Positions 54,099-63,580 of a stretch of DNA of 64,000 bases are shown piece after piece. The DNA is from Synechococcus sp. CC9605 (lineage in GTDB: Bacteria; Cyanobacteriota; Cyanobacteriia; PCC-6307; Cyanobiaceae). The first letter of the stretch is position 1, and the number at the start of each line of letters is the position of its first letter. The notes below the pieces were generated by a model that was not told where the DNA came from, did no database searches, and saw only the letters and a program-made list of their open reading frames with translations. Both the position numbers and the translations under genes were made by a program. The stretch covers positions 186,001 to 250,000 of the forward strand of contig NC_007516.1 in NCBI RefSeq assembly GCF_000012625.1. The letters are read 5' to 3'.

Positions 54099-55382
54099 AT
54101 GCGGCTTCTTCTGCTGGCTGTTCTGCTCGCTCTGCCGGCCTTCTTCGCGGCTGCAGAGGTGGCCCTGCTGCGGCTTCGCCCAAGCCGCGTTGAAGTGCTG
54201 GTGGAGGAACAGCAGGCCGGGGCCCGTTCCATCCAGCGTCTCCAGCGACGCCTGCGGCGCGCTTTGCTGGTATCCCAATTGGGTGCAACCCTCGCTCTGG
54301 TGGCCCTTGGCTGGGCCGGCCGTGGTCTGGGGGGGCGGCTCTGGTCGGATGGGTCTGTGGGTGTCGTTTGGCGCGATACAGCCTTGTTTCTCAGCATTGT
54401 TCTGCTGGCCACGCTGGTGGCTGGTTTGCTGCCCAAGGCCTGGGTGTTGAACCGTCCGGAATCCTCGGCGCTTCGTCTGGCGCCGCTGCTGGAGGCGGTG
54501 ATGCGCTGCCTGGCTCCCCTGCTCAACCTGCTTGAGGCGCTGGCGGGCCTGCTGATGCGCCTGCTCGGCCTGGCTCCCCAATGGGATGTGCTGGTGCCAG
54601 CCCTGTCAGCTGGTGAGCTGGAAACTTTGGTGGAATCCGGTCGGGTGACGGGTCTGTTCCCTGATGAGAAGAACATCCTGGAAGGGGTTTTCGCCCTGCG
54701 GGACACCCAGGTGCGGGAGGTGATGGTGCCGCGCTCGGGGATGGTCACCCTGCCGGCCACGGTCCGTTTCGCGGAAATGATGGAGGCGGTGCATCACACC
54801 CGTCATGCCCGCTTCCCGGTGATCGGCCAGTCGCTGGATGACGTGCGTGGCGTGCTGGATCTGCGCCAGATGGCCGAACCGATCGCACGGGGTGAGCTCC
54901 AGGCCGATTCGCTGCTCGAGCCCTATCTCCAGCCTGCGGTGCCCGTGCTGGAGACCTGCACGTTGGCGGAGCTGCTGCCGATGATCCGCAGTGGTCAGCC
55001 GCTGCTGCTGGTGGTGGATGAGCACGGCGGCACCGAGGGTCTGGTGACTGCAGCGGATCTCACCGGAGAAATCGTTGGTGATGAGGATCCCGGCGAGACC
55101 GATGAGCCGGATCTGCTCGAAGACAAGGACTACCCCGGTGCCTGGCTGGTGGCTGGAGATCTGGAGATCTTCGAGCTCAACCGGCAGCTCAATCTTGATC
55201 TCCCAGAGGCCGATGACCATCACACCCTGGCGGGCTTCCTGCTGGAACGGCTCCAGCACATTCCATCCGCGGGGGAAGGGCTGCATTTCAATGGCCTTCA
55301 GTTCGAGATCACAGCCATGGCAGGCCCGCGGATCGAGCGGGTCAGGCTTGTTCTCCCCAGCTCAGAAGAAGAATTCGACTGA
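54099..55382 (+). CDS. CorC/HlyC-type (CNNM-like) membrane protein with CBS domains
   Basis: This 427-aa protein has an N-terminal DUF21 membrane domain (three to four hydrophobic segments to about residue 150; LLLLAVLLALPAFFAAAEVALLRLR), then two CBS domains (REVMVPRSGMVTLP, HARFPVIGQSLDDVRGVL) and a C-terminal CorC_HlyC domain (AGFLLERLQHIPSAGEG). Members are often called hemolysins but act in Mg/Co transport regulation. I chose ATG 54099 (MRLLLLAVLL); a TTG directly before it at 54096 is in frame. The gene starts 13 nt after the tRNA. Confidence 0.88.
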   Translation: MRLLLLAVLLALPAFFAAAEVALLRLRPSRVEVLVEEQQAGARSIQRLQRRLRRALLVSQLGATLALVALGWAGRGLGGRLWSDGSVGVVWRDTALFLSIVLLATLVAGLLPKAWVLNRPESSALRLAPLLEAVMRCLAPLLNLLEALAGLLMRLLGLAPQWDVLVPALSAGELETLVESGRVTGLFPDEKNILEGVFALRDTQVREVMVPRSGMVTLPATVRFAEMMEAVHHTRHARFPVIGQSLDDVRGVLDLRQMAEPIARGELQADSLLEPYLQPAVPVLETCTLAELLPMIRSGQPLLLVVDEHGGTEGLVTAADLTGEIVGDEDPGETDEPDLLEDKDYPGAWLVAGDLEIFELNRQLNLDLPEADDHHTLAGFLLERLQHIPSAGEGLHFNGLQFEITAMAGPRIERVRLVLPSSEEEFD

Positions 55383-55419
55383 AGGCCGATAGTCTTCCCT
55401 CAATCGACCGCCTGTGCTG

Positions 55420-56427
55420 ATGTCTCCCGACCCCATGGTCCCAGTCAAGGTCGGGGTGATCGGCATCGGCAACATGGGTTGGCATCACGCTCGGGTGCTC
55501 AGTCTTCTGCGGGATGCCGATCTGGTTGGAGTCGCGGATCCGGATGCTGAGCGCGGCAAGCTCGCCACTGAGCAATTCGGCTGCCGCTGGTTCGCCGACT
55601 ACTACGCCATGCTTTCGGAGGTGGAGGCCGTTTGCATCGCGGTTCCCACGGTGCTGCACCATCCCGTCGGTCTGGCCTGCCTGCGTGCGGGCGTACACGT
55701 TCTGATCGAAAAGCCGATTGCGGCAAGTCAGGATGAAGCCACCGCACTGATTGAGGCCGCTTCTGCGGCGGGATGTCTGCTGCAGGTGGGCCACATCGAG
55801 CGGTTCAACCCAGCCTTTCGTGAGCTCACCAAGGTGGTGGCCAACGAGGAGGTGGTGGTTCTTGAGGCCCGTCGCCACAGTCCCCACTCCGATCGGGCCA
55901 ATGACGTCTCCGTGGTGCTGGATCTGATGATCCATGACATCGACCTCGTGCTGGAGCTGGCGAAGGCACCAGTGGTGCAGCTCGCCGCTGCCGGTGGTCG
56001 CAGTGCCGAAGGCCCGATCGATTACGTCAACGCCACGTTGGGTTTCAAGAACGGTGTTGTGGCCAGCCTCATGGCCAGCAAAATGAGCCACCGCAAAATC
56101 CGCAGCCTCAGTGCGCACTGCCGTTCGAGCCTGGTGGAGACGGACTTCCTCAACCACACTCTGCACATCCACCGCCGGGCCCATGAGTGGTATTCCGCCG
56201 ATCATGGTGAGCTGCTCTATCGGAATGACGGCTTCATCGAGGAGGTGAGCACCACCTCGATCGAGCCGCTCTATGCCGAGCTCGAGCATTTTCTGCAGTG
56301 CGTGCGCGGCCGTGAGACCCCTGCGGTGGATGGTCTTCAGGCCTCGCGGGCTCTCAAGTTGGCAGACCTGATCGAGCAGGCCGTTGAACACCCGGATACG
56401 GGAGCGCCCCTGTGCGCACCGATCTGA
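55420..56427 (+). CDS. Gfo/Idh/MocA-family oxidoreductase
   Basis: This 335-aa NAD(P)-dependent dehydrogenase starts VGVIGIGNMGWHHARVLSL, the dinucleotide fold. It has the family motif VLIEKPIAAS and the DLMIHDIDLVLELA segment with a catalytic His. Members oxidise or reduce sugars and nucleotide sugars; 3-oxo-sugar formation for amino-sugars would fit the DegT aminotransferase at 36-37 kb but is inference. ATG 55420 (MSPDPMVPVKVG) is preferred over a GTG at 55414; an internal ATG at 55435 is possible. It converges with the phosphorylase-kinase-like gene after 15 nt. Confidence 0.86.
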   Translation: MSPDPMVPVKVGVIGIGNMGWHHARVLSLLRDADLVGVADPDAERGKLATEQFGCRWFADYYAMLSEVEAVCIAVPTVLHHPVGLACLRAGVHVLIEKPIAASQDEATALIEAASAAGCLLQVGHIERFNPAFRELTKVVANEEVVVLEARRHSPHSDRANDVSVVLDLMIHDIDLVLELAKAPVVQLAAAGGRSAEGPIDYVNATLGFKNGVVASLMASKMSHRKIRSLSAHCRSSLVETDFLNHTLHIHRRAHEWYSADHGELLYRNDGFIEEVSTTSIEPLYAELEHFLQCVRGRETPAVDGLQASRALKLADLIEQAVEHPDTGAPLCAPI

Positions 56428-56442
56428 GAGCTTTCTCTGGGA

Positions 56443-59400
56443 TCACACCAGCCCCTGCTGTTCGGCCAGTTCCCGCAATGCCGTGACTTGCCAGCGGCGG
56501 CAATCACCGGGTGAGGAGCGATAAAACTGCCCCCAGGCCTGGGCCTTGTGTTGTGGGTAGTTCTCTGGACGTAGAGAGGGATGGCTCTGCTGCCAGCCGA
56601 CCCGAACGGCATGACCGATCACCACATCGAGGGCCAGGTCATCCTCGAACCGCACCTCTGGATTGGCTTCGACGAAGGCCATCAGTGAAAGCAGGCATTC
56701 GCTGCAGAGTTGGCGGTATTCAGGTGCCTTGATCCGACTCAGCAAATGGTCGACCTGGGCGGCGAAATTGCGCTCCCCTGGCGTTTTCTCGAGAATGAGG
56801 CTGCTGTTGAGGCGATTGCGCCGTTCCAGCTTGTCGCCAATCACCAGGCCGCGGCAGTGCTGCAGCAGCGACCAGATCCCGGCATAGAAATCGCGGGGAA
56901 CTTTTTGGAAGGATCCCAGGCGGATACGGTGTTGAAGCCAGTCCCCACCCCCAGGTGTTTCCTCCAAGGGGTCAGGCACTGACCACTGCACCCGGCCGCT
57001 CACGTGCAGCTGTTCGCCGCGTTGCAGGGCTGCTCTGGCATGGTCCACATCGGAGAGCACGCCGTGCAAGCGCTTGCGAATCGCGTGGGGTGCTTCGCTG
57101 CAGAGGGCTTCAAAGGCTTCGTCCTGACTGAGCATTTTCTCCACGGCCAGCTCTGATGTGAGCAGCAGCATCAGCTGCCCCAGCTGCAGGGTGAGGCTCC
57201 CCTTCAGCAGAGCTGGCTCCCGCCGCGCCACGCTATCGAGGGCGAGCAGTAGTTCCTGTTCGAGCATGCGCTCACGGCCGTCGATGCCGCTGGTGGTTTC
57301 AATCCGTTCGGCGATGGCGGCACTGTCCATCGGTTGACGAAGTCGGGAGTCGCCGGTGTAGTTGCGCCCCACCACCACCTGTTTCTGGCGCACGAGAAGA
57401 TCGGTGAGGGCATCCTCGAGTTGGGGATGCACCATCCCCATGGCGCCAGCACAGCGCCGCACCACATTCCAGTCTTCACAACGCAAGCCCCGTTGATACA
57501 CCTCCTCGAGCAGGTTGCGCAGGGCCACCGGATGACTCTCGGGGCTGTGTTGAATCTCCTGGCGGCCAAGACGCCGTTGCAGCAACTCGAGCACTTCGGC
57601 CTGTTCATGCAACAGCTCACTGCTCCAGAGGCGTTGACTCAACTGTTCGATCGGAGTGTCATCCAGCTCCTGCTCCTCTGCAGCGGTCAGATCCCGTAGA
57701 TCGGTGGCATCGCGCAGAAGGGGCTGGGGTGGCTCGGTTGTTGGTACTGGTTTCTCCTCTAGCGCAGGCAGCTGCACCTCCTGCGCCTGATCCACAAGCT
57801 TGCTGAGGCAGCCCAAGTGCACGGGGATGCTTTCAATAACGCCGCTGCTGAGTTGCCGCGCCATTTTGAGGATGACGTCGCGATGCTGCTGGAGGGCCGC
57901 GTCGCGAATGGGTATCACCAGAAGGGGACATCCCACGCCGCACCAGTGCCGTTGCAGCAGATGCAGCTCGTCGATAACGGTCTCCAGCAGCTCCTCCGGG
58001 TCATCGGCCAGATAGCTGCTGACGTCTTCCAGCACGGACGGGGTGAACACCCTGATGACGCCGCCCTGGCGGTAAACCCGAGCTGCGTCCTCAGTTTCCA
58101 CCCTGTGCCCGGGGCGCCCGGTGAGCTCAAGCCGTGGATTGGTGCCTGCAGCCTTCAACCGTTGCTTCAGCTCGTCGGATGACTGCACCGAAATCACTGA
58201 GGTTGGATCGATCGGCACCTCTGCAGCCAGCAGCTCCTGGCGCACAGCATCCGATTCGGGTGCCATCGCTACAAGAATTTTTTTGGCGCCGAGGGGCTCC
58301 GGCTCCCTACGGCCACAGGGGTCAATGTCTTCGGGGCAGATCAGATCGTCGAGCAGCATTTCCCCGAGCCAGACGAGGCTCTGGGTCCAGATCAGCGGCA
58401 GGTTGGTGTTGGCCACCCGCTTTTGGCTGCCGGGATTCATCCGTTCCTGCTCGATTGCACTGGCCGGGACCTGGTACAGCTCGGGATAGAGACGTTCTCC
58501 ATCCTGTTCAACGGCCAGTGTCTTGAGCTGGCTGTGCAAGCGCCGGGCCTTGTCCCAGTTCTCCTCGCAGCATGTGGTGACCAGTTCGAAGGCCAGAAAC
58601 AACGGCCACTCCGACTCGATCCCTTCAAAGACGGCGAGCTCCTCAGGTTCGTAGTGCAGGCGGGTGACGTCTTCCACCGCCGTCTGGTGACCATCCCGGA
58701 GAAAGCGTTTGTAGCCGTAGGCCCCACCGAGTTCACGTCGAATCCGACGGCCGGTACGCTCCACCAAGGCAGCGTCTTCCACCGCCCAGGCGGGATAACC
58801 AATCACCGAGAGGCATGCACTGTCGGCTTCCTTGCTGGCGGATTCCCTTGGCAAGAGTCCTTCCAGGGCTCGACGAAGGCGCACGATGGCCCCCTGGGGA
58901 ATCAGCAGGACGCAGCTGCCGTCGCCATGGGGTCCGTAGAGGTCAAGCCCATCGAGTGCTTCCAGGGCTGCTTTGGCCATGCCGATTGAGCTGGCATTGC
59001 GCTCCGGCAAACCATGGTTGCCTTTGTCGCCCCGTTCCCAGATTCCGTAGTCCGGGGTGCGATAGGCCCTGGCGATGTAATGCACCAGGTTTTGGAGAAA
59101 ATCCACCTCATCACGGCTTTGCACCACGGCGCAGCCGCCTTTGGTCAACTGCGCCAGCTGCAGCATGAACAGCGAGGTGGCATCCAGTTGAAGATGCCCC
59201 CAGGCGTCATCGGCTACCACCGGCTCGCCGGTGGTGCTGTCGTACTTGGCGTGGAGCGCGTCGAGGGGGTTGAGACTCTCTTTGAAGCGCTCCACCTTCC
59301 CGGCTTGCCGCATCATCGAGCGCAGCAGCCCGCGCATTAGGGCCACCACCCGCTGCTCCAGTTCCCAGGCACGCCGGCTGGTCTGCCCCTGCTGACGGCT

Positions 59401-59598
59401 GTGGGCCAGCGCCAGTCCCCAAACGCATTGCACCGAATAGACGCAGTCCCGCACCCAGGCATCTCCGTAGTTGCCATGGATGGTGTGGGCTGTGCTGGCG
59501 GGGAGCAGGCCACTGATCGGGTCCTGTCGATCGAGAACCACGCGTTGAATGGATTGATCCAGACGCTGAAGGCTTTTGGTTTGGTTCTCTTTGAGCAT
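56443..59598 (-). CDS. Homologue of eukaryotic phosphorylase b kinase alpha/beta regulatory subunits (GH15-like)
   Basis: This protein of about 1051 aa closely follows the PHK alpha/beta layout. The first 430 residues are the glucoamylase-like (alpha/alpha)6 barrel, with GLLPAS, DAWVRDCVYSVQCVWGLALA, LMRGLLRSMMRQ, LHAKY, WGHLQLDATSLF, IWERGDKGNHG and NASSIGMAKAALEALD. The central part has ELYQVPASAIEQERMNPGSQ and EDIDPCGRREPEPLG. The C-terminal half (LKGSLTLQLGQLMLLL, DFYAGIWSLLQHCRGLVIGD) is also conserved. There is no PHK gamma kinase or calmodulin gene in the window, so its role in bacteria is unclear; a glucan-binding or glycogen function is inferred. I chose ATG 59598 (MLKENQTKSLQRL); starts at 59619 and 59637 are alternatives. 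Confidence 0.92.
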   Translation of the reverse strand: MLKENQTKSLQRLDQSIQRVVLDRQDPISGLLPASTAHTIHGNYGDAWVRDCVYSVQCVWGLALAHSRQQGQTSRRAWELEQRVVALMRGLLRSMMRQAGKVERFKESLNPLDALHAKYDSTTGEPVVADDAWGHLQLDATSLFMLQLAQLTKGGCAVVQSRDEVDFLQNLVHYIARAYRTPDYGIWERGDKGNHGLPERNASSIGMAKAALEALDGLDLYGPHGDGSCVLLIPQGAIVRLRRALEGLLPRESASKEADSACLSVIGYPAWAVEDAALVERTGRRIRRELGGAYGYKRFLRDGHQTAVEDVTRLHYEPEELAVFEGIESEWPLFLAFELVTTCCEENWDKARRLHSQLKTLAVEQDGERLYPELYQVPASAIEQERMNPGSQKRVANTNLPLIWTQSLVWLGEMLLDDLICPEDIDPCGRREPEPLGAKKILVAMAPESDAVRQELLAAEVPIDPTSVISVQSSDELKQRLKAAGTNPRLELTGRPGHRVETEDAARVYRQGGVIRVFTPSVLEDVSSYLADDPEELLETVIDELHLLQRHWCGVGCPLLVIPIRDAALQQHRDVILKMARQLSSGVIESIPVHLGCLSKLVDQAQEVQLPALEEKPVPTTEPPQPLLRDATDLRDLTAAEEQELDDTPIEQLSQRLWSSELLHEQAEVLELLQRRLGRQEIQHSPESHPVALRNLLEEVYQRGLRCEDWNVVRRCAGAMGMVHPQLEDALTDLLVRQKQVVVGRNYTGDSRLRQPMDSAAIAERIETTSGIDGRERMLEQELLLALDSVARREPALLKGSLTLQLGQLMLLLTSELAVEKMLSQDEAFEALCSEAPHAIRKRLHGVLSDVDHARAALQRGEQLHVSGRVQWSVPDPLEETPGGGDWLQHRIRLGSFQKVPRDFYAGIWSLLQHCRGLVIGDKLERRNRLNSSLILEKTPGERNFAAQVDHLLSRIKAPEYRQLCSECLLSLMAFVEANPEVRFEDDLALDVVIGHAVRVGWQQSHPSLRPENYPQHKAQAWGQFYRSSPGDCRRWQVTALRELAEQQGLV

Positions 59599-59666
59599 TC
59601 GCGTCGTCTTTAAGACCATGCCCCCACGTATTAACAACCCTAAATTCTTTGAGACAACACGCAGCC

Positions 59667-60401
59667 ATGGACTTTGTCAGCACCGCTCCCGATGACCGTC
59701 GCCGCTGCCAGGTGCTCGGCGTGCCGGTTGATGCCTGTCGTGATGTCTGTGCTGCAGCCTTAGGTCTGCATGCCCGCGGCGGCGGACGCATCGTCACCCT
59801 CAACGCTGAGATGACGATGTCGGCCCGGGCCGATACCGCTTTGGGGCAGGCGATTCGAACAGCTGATTTGGTGATCCCCGATGGTGCGGGAGTGGTTTGG
59901 GCCTTGGGCCGTCAGCAGATCCGGGTCGTCAAAACGGCGGGCATCGAACTGGCCTGGACCTTGCTGGAGTACGCCGCAGCCCATCAATGGCGCGTGGCGC
60001 TGGTGGGGGCGACACCTGAGGTGATGGAAACTATGCGTGCGGAGTTGCCGCAACGGATCCGTGGCCTCTATCTGGCGCTCGCTGTCGACGGTTATCAAGC
60101 TCCTGAGGCCTGGCCGGGCCTTGAGGATCAGCTCAAGGCGTTGAAGCCGGATCTCGTTTTGGTGGCCCTGGGGGTGCCGCGCCAGGAAACCTGGGCGGAA
60201 CGCGTGGCGGCCGGACAGCCAGGGTTATGGATGGGTGTCGGCGGCAGTTTTGACGTTTGGGCCGGTACTAAGAAACGTGCCCCCGCCTGGATGTGCCGGA
60301 TGCAGCTTGAGTGGCTTTATCGGCTCATCCAGGAACCATCACGCTGGCTACGCATGCTGTCGCTGCCAGCGTTTGCTCTGAAGGTGATCCGGTTGGGCTG
60401 A
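59667..60401 (+). CDS. WecG/TagA/CpsF-family glycosyltransferase (GT26)
   Basis: This family transfers ManNAc or ManNAcA to polyprenyl-linked GlcNAc in teichoic-acid or enterobacterial-antigen synthesis. The 244-aa protein has RIVTLNAEMTMSARAD, VIPDGAGVVWALG with the catalytic Asp, and GVGGSFDVWAGTKKRAPAWM followed by LEWLYRLIQEPSRW, the diagnostic C-terminal motif. I chose ATG 59667 (MDFVSTAPDD); a frame start at 59649 is possible. Its place is a single gene between the phosphorylase-kinase-like gene and psbK, not in a cluster. Donor sugar is unknown. Confidence 0.9.
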   Translation: MDFVSTAPDDRRRCQVLGVPVDACRDVCAAALGLHARGGGRIVTLNAEMTMSARADTALGQAIRTADLVIPDGAGVVWALGRQQIRVVKTAGIELAWTLLEYAAAHQWRVALVGATPEVMETMRAELPQRIRGLYLALAVDGYQAPEAWPGLEDQLKALKPDLVLVALGVPRQETWAERVAAGQPGLWMGVGGSFDVWAGTKKRAPAWMCRMQLEWLYRLIQEPSRWLRMLSLPAFALKVIRLG

Positions 60402-60405
60402 GGCT

Positions 60406-60549
60406 TCAGCGGAAGCCCACAGAAGCCTGCCAAACGAAGGCCAGCAGCAGGAAGAAGACCGGGATCAACGGAAGAATGTCGATCAGCGGAGAGAAGGCCT
60501 GATAGGCCTCGGGCAGCTGTGCCAGCAGGTCGAGGGTGAAGGCGGCCAT
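60406..60549 (-). CDS. psbK: Photosystem II reaction centre protein K
   Basis: PsbK is a one-helix PSII subunit near CP43. The minus-strand frame from ATG 60549 to TGA at 60408-60406 encodes 47 aa beginning [20 protein letters not shown], with [20 protein letters not shown] forming the membrane helix and a QASVGFR end. The mature protein normally starts near the Gln-Leu-Pro-Glu-Ala-Tyr stretch after removal of the N-terminus. An ATG at 60558 would add three residues (MQG). It is convergent with the WecG-like gene, with only 4 nt between stops. Confidence 0.96.
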   Translation of the reverse strand: MAAFTLDLLAQLPEAYQAFSPLIDILPLIPVFFLLLAFVWQASVGFR

Positions 60550-60580
60550 CCCTTGCATCAAAAAGGCGTTGGGCTGGACG

Positions 60581-61699
60581 CTACCACGTGTGATGGGCTG
60601 GCGAGTCTGGCTCCCAGGGAGCGAAATCCTCTGAAAAACAGCCGTCGCGGATGGCTTGTGCCATGGCTGAGGTGAAACGCACCAGCTGGGTGATGTTGTG
60701 AATGCTCAACAAGGTGAGGCCCAGCAGTTCCTCGCTGCGGATCAGGTGATGCAGGTAGGCCCGGGTGTGACCGGTGCAGGCCACGCAGGAGCAGCTCGGA
60801 TCCAGGGGGGTGTGGTCGTGGCGGAAGCGGGCGTTGCGCAGGTTCCAGCGTTCGCCGCCCACCAGAACGGTGCCGTGACGGCCGAGTCGGGTGGGCAAGA
60901 CGCAGTCGAACAGGTCGATCCCGTTGGCCACGGCAATGGCCATCTCACGCAGGGTGCCGATGCCCATCAAGTAGCGCGGTTTGTGTGAGGGAAGCAGGGG
61001 CGTGACATCCCGCACGATGCGATGCATCTCCTCTGCGGGCTCGCCAACGCTGACGCCGCCGACGGCAGTACCCGGCAGATCAAAGGAGGCAACGGCCATG
61101 GCACTTTCCCGTCGCAGATGGGGGAAACAGCCGCCTTGAACGATGCCGAACAGCGCTTGATCCTCGCGGGTGTGGGCTGTGACGCAGCGCTCGAGCCAGG
61201 CATGGGTGCGGCGACAGGCATCGATGACGTCGTTCTCCGTCGCCGGATAGGGCGGGCACTGGTCGAAGGCCATGGCCACATCCGCCCCAAGGGCCATCTG
61301 GATTTGGGTGGCATGTTCCGGAGTCATGTCGATGGTGCGTCCATCGCGGGGGTTTCGGAACACCACCCCACGGTCATCGATCTTGTTCAGGTCCCCCAGG
61401 CTGAACACCTGAAAGCCGCCGGAGTCGGTAAGCATCGGGCCGTTCCAGCCCATGAACCGGTGCAGGCCACCGGCCGCCGCCACGATCTCCTCGCCCGGTT
61501 GCAAGTGCAGGTGGTATGTGTTTGAGAGCACCATCTGGGCTCCCGTGCGCCCCAGTTGCTCCGTGCTGATGCCCTTGACGGTCGCCAGGGTTCCCACCGG
61601 CATGAAGCGTGGTGTGTTCACCGGCCCGTGCGGCGTCTCGAAGGTGCCGCACCGTGCTGATGTGTTGGCGCAATGCGCGTTGATCTCGAAGCCGAACAC
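60581..61699 (-). CDS. tgt: Queuine/preQ1 tRNA-guanine transglycosylase
   Basis: Tgt exchanges the wobble guanine of GUN-anticodon tRNAs for preQ1. The 372-aa protein has [13 protein letters not shown] with the active-site Asp, the catalytic Asp in [12 protein letters not shown], and the Zn site [17 protein letters not shown] (three Cys and a His). The GTG start at 61699 ([10 protein letters not shown]) gives the expected N-terminus. It lies 31 nt upstream of psbK on the same strand and is divergent from cobS. Confidence 0.96.
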   Translation of the reverse strand: MFGFEINAHCANTSARCGTFETPHGPVNTPRFMPVGTLATVKGISTEQLGRTGAQMVLSNTYHLHLQPGEEIVAAAGGLHRFMGWNGPMLTDSGGFQVFSLGDLNKIDDRGVVFRNPRDGRTIDMTPEHATQIQMALGADVAMAFDQCPPYPATENDVIDACRRTHAWLERCVTAHTREDQALFGIVQGGCFPHLRRESAMAVASFDLPGTAVGGVSVGEPAEEMHRIVRDVTPLLPSHKPRYLMGIGTLREMAIAVANGIDLFDCVLPTRLGRHGTVLVGGERWNLRNARFRHDHTPLDPSCSCVACTGHTRAYLHHLIRSEELLGLTLLSIHNITQLVRFTSAMAQAIRDGCFSEDFAPWEPDSPAHHTW

Positions 61700-61728
61700 G
61701 ACTGATCCGCCCCTGCAATGACCCTACG

Positions 61729-62499
61729 GTGAGGGCCGATTGCATCCATCGCGCCATTTCCAGGATCGTTCTGCCCTGGCTTTCCGATCTGGCGGGAGCC
61801 TGGATCTTCTACACGGTGCTGCCGCCATGGCCCTGGCCGCAGCCGTCGTTTCAGCGCATTGCCCGCTTCGCCCCCTGGATGGGGCTGCTGATCGGTGCAC
61901 TGCAGGGGCTGCTCTGGATCGGTCTGTCCAGGCTCGCTTGGCCTCCGGCGGCCTGTGCCCTTTGCGTGGTGGCTCTCGGCATCCAACTCAGTGGTGGGTT
62001 GCACCACGACGGCCTGATCGACACGGCGGATGGCCTCGGGGCGCCAGCGGAGCGGCGGCTCGAGGCGATGGAGGACAGCCGGGTGGGCGCCAGTGGTGTG
62101 CTGGCTCTCGTGATTGTGCTGCTGCTGCAGGTTGCGGCATTGATTCAGCTGGGGGGGCAGGCGCCGCTCGGGCTGTGCCTGGCTGCGTTCTGGGCTCGCG
62201 TGGCACCGCTCTGGGCCATGGCACGTTTCAACTACCTCCGCGCTGATGGAACCGCGGCGTTTCATCGCGATAACGGCAGGCCGCTCTGGGATGCCCTGCC
62301 CTCACTTCTTGTGGTTGTTGCGTTGGCCGGTTGGGTGCGGCCCCTGCCCCTTCTTCTGGGAGGCGTGGTGGCGATCCTGGTCGCCCAGAGCCTTGGGCGA
62401 CGCCTGGGGGGGCACACCGGTGACAGCTATGGAGCGGTTCTTGTGCTCACCGAGATGATCACGTTGTTGGGTCTGGCTTTGCTTCTGCCGGCCAGCTGA
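61729..62499 (+). CDS. cobS: Adenosylcobinamide-GDP ribazoletransferase (cobalamin synthase)
   Basis: CobS joins the lower ligand to the corrin in the membrane, finishing (pseudo)cobalamin. The 256-aa protein has five to six hydrophobic segments and the family motif SGGLHHDGLIDTADGLGA. DNGRPLWDALPS and GHTGDSYGAVLVLTEM follow in order. The GTG start at 61729 is uncertain; a later start near 61768 (VLPWLSDLAGAW) is possible. Its 3' end overlaps the convergent histidine-kinase gene by 41 nt. Confidence 0.9.
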   Translation: MRADCIHRAISRIVLPWLSDLAGAWIFYTVLPPWPWPQPSFQRIARFAPWMGLLIGALQGLLWIGLSRLAWPPAACALCVVALGIQLSGGLHHDGLIDTADGLGAPAERRLEAMEDSRVGASGVLALVIVLLLQVAALIQLGGQAPLGLCLAAFWARVAPLWAMARFNYLRADGTAAFHRDNGRPLWDALPSLLVVVALAGWVRPLPLLLGGVVAILVAQSLGRRLGGHTGDSYGAVLVLTEMITLLGLALLLPAS

Positions 62500-63580
62500 G
62501 CACGAATGCGTTGCCCTGAGCGGGCAGATCCGGAGCGATCGTGGAAGGCTCCACGCAGAGCGTGAGCTTGCGGCCCTGCTGCTCCGCCAGGGAGCGTGCC
62601 AAAGCGAGGCCAAGGCCGGTGCCCGCTCGGTCGTGCCCGGTGGACCCCCGTGCTCCTCGCTCGAAAATCAGCTCGCGCTCCTCCAGGGGGATCGGCGGCC
62701 CGTTGTCCCAGACGCAGAGCCCGTCGGGCAACAGGCACAGCCCCACGCTGCAGCCCGCTGGGCTGTAACGGAAGGCATTTTCAAGGAGGTTGGCGACGAT
62801 CTCCGCGATCGTTCCGTCCTGGGACGGTTGATCAATCCACTGGGGCCACAGGTCGGGACCCCGCCAGGGGCGGCCCTGCAGGCTTGCCGTCGCTTCTGCC
62901 CGCTCCAGCAGAGGCATCAGCAGGGTTTGCATGGTTGCCTCACCTTCGGCAGGGCCGGGGGGCAACAGGGTGGGGCCAAGGGGTTCCTGTTGGGGAAGAC
63001 GTTGCTGCCCGAGGCCTTCGAGCACGTCGATGTACTGGCCGAGTTGGCGTTGCTCCGAGAGCATTCCCTCCACGAGTGGACGGTGGGAGCTGTCGGCTTC
63101 GAGCCGCCGCAGCAGCAGTTGGGCGTAGGTGCGCAGGGCAGCCAGTGGGTTGCGCAGCTGATGCACGAGGGTGCGCAGCTGATCGTTTTGTTGGTTGAGT
63201 TCCTGGCGAAGTTGCAGGCATTCCAGGTCACGCCCCAGGGCGTGGCTGATGGCGGCGGCACTGCGCCGCATCCGTTGGTCCAGGGTCTGCGTCCAGCTCC
63301 GCTGGGGATCCAGGTCCGCGCGCAGGGCTCCCAGGATTAGGCCGGCATCCTGGAGGGGATACCAGCGCCGGCTCTCGTGAGGCAGGCGCAGGTTCGGGTC
63401 TGCGTCGGCAGGGGGGAGCGATCGTTCATTGGCCGACCATTGCCGGATCAGCAACAAGGGCGGGCCTTGCTGATTGGGTGGCGCACTGACGTACAGCCCC
63501 AGATGCTGAATGCCTTCTTTGGCGGTTAGATCAACAAGCTGTTGATCGGTGAAATCGAAGAATCGATCGGTGAGCTGCAT
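62459..63580 (-). CDS. Sensor histidine kinase, soluble
   Basis: This 373-aa protein has a non-membrane N-terminal sensor-like region (residues 1-120) whose fold is not recognised; a GAF-like domain is possible. A HisKA-like helix follows, with His140 in LVHQLRNPLAALRTY. The HATPase part has EIVANLLENAFRYSP (N-box), VWDNGPPIP (G1) and GTGLGLALARSL (G2). No response regulator is next to it. It converges with cobS (41-nt overlap). The 5' flank is a 337-nt gap. The signal sensed is unknown. Confidence 0.88.
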   Translation of the reverse strand: MQLTDRFFDFTDQQLVDLTAKEGIQHLGLYVSAPPNQQGPPLLLIRQWSANERSLPPADADPNLRLPHESRRWYPLQDAGLILGALRADLDPQRSWTQTLDQRMRRSAAAISHALGRDLECLQLRQELNQQNDQLRTLVHQLRNPLAALRTYAQLLLRRLEADSSHRPLVEGMLSEQRQLGQYIDVLEGLGQQRLPQQEPLGPTLLPPGPAEGEATMQTLLMPLLERAEATASLQGRPWRGPDLWPQWIDQPSQDGTIAEIVANLLENAFRYSPAGCSVGLCLLPDGLCVWDNGPPIPLEERELIFERGARGSTGHDRAGTGLGLALARSLAEQQGRKLTLCVEPSTIAPDLPAQGNAFVLSWPAEAKPDPTT

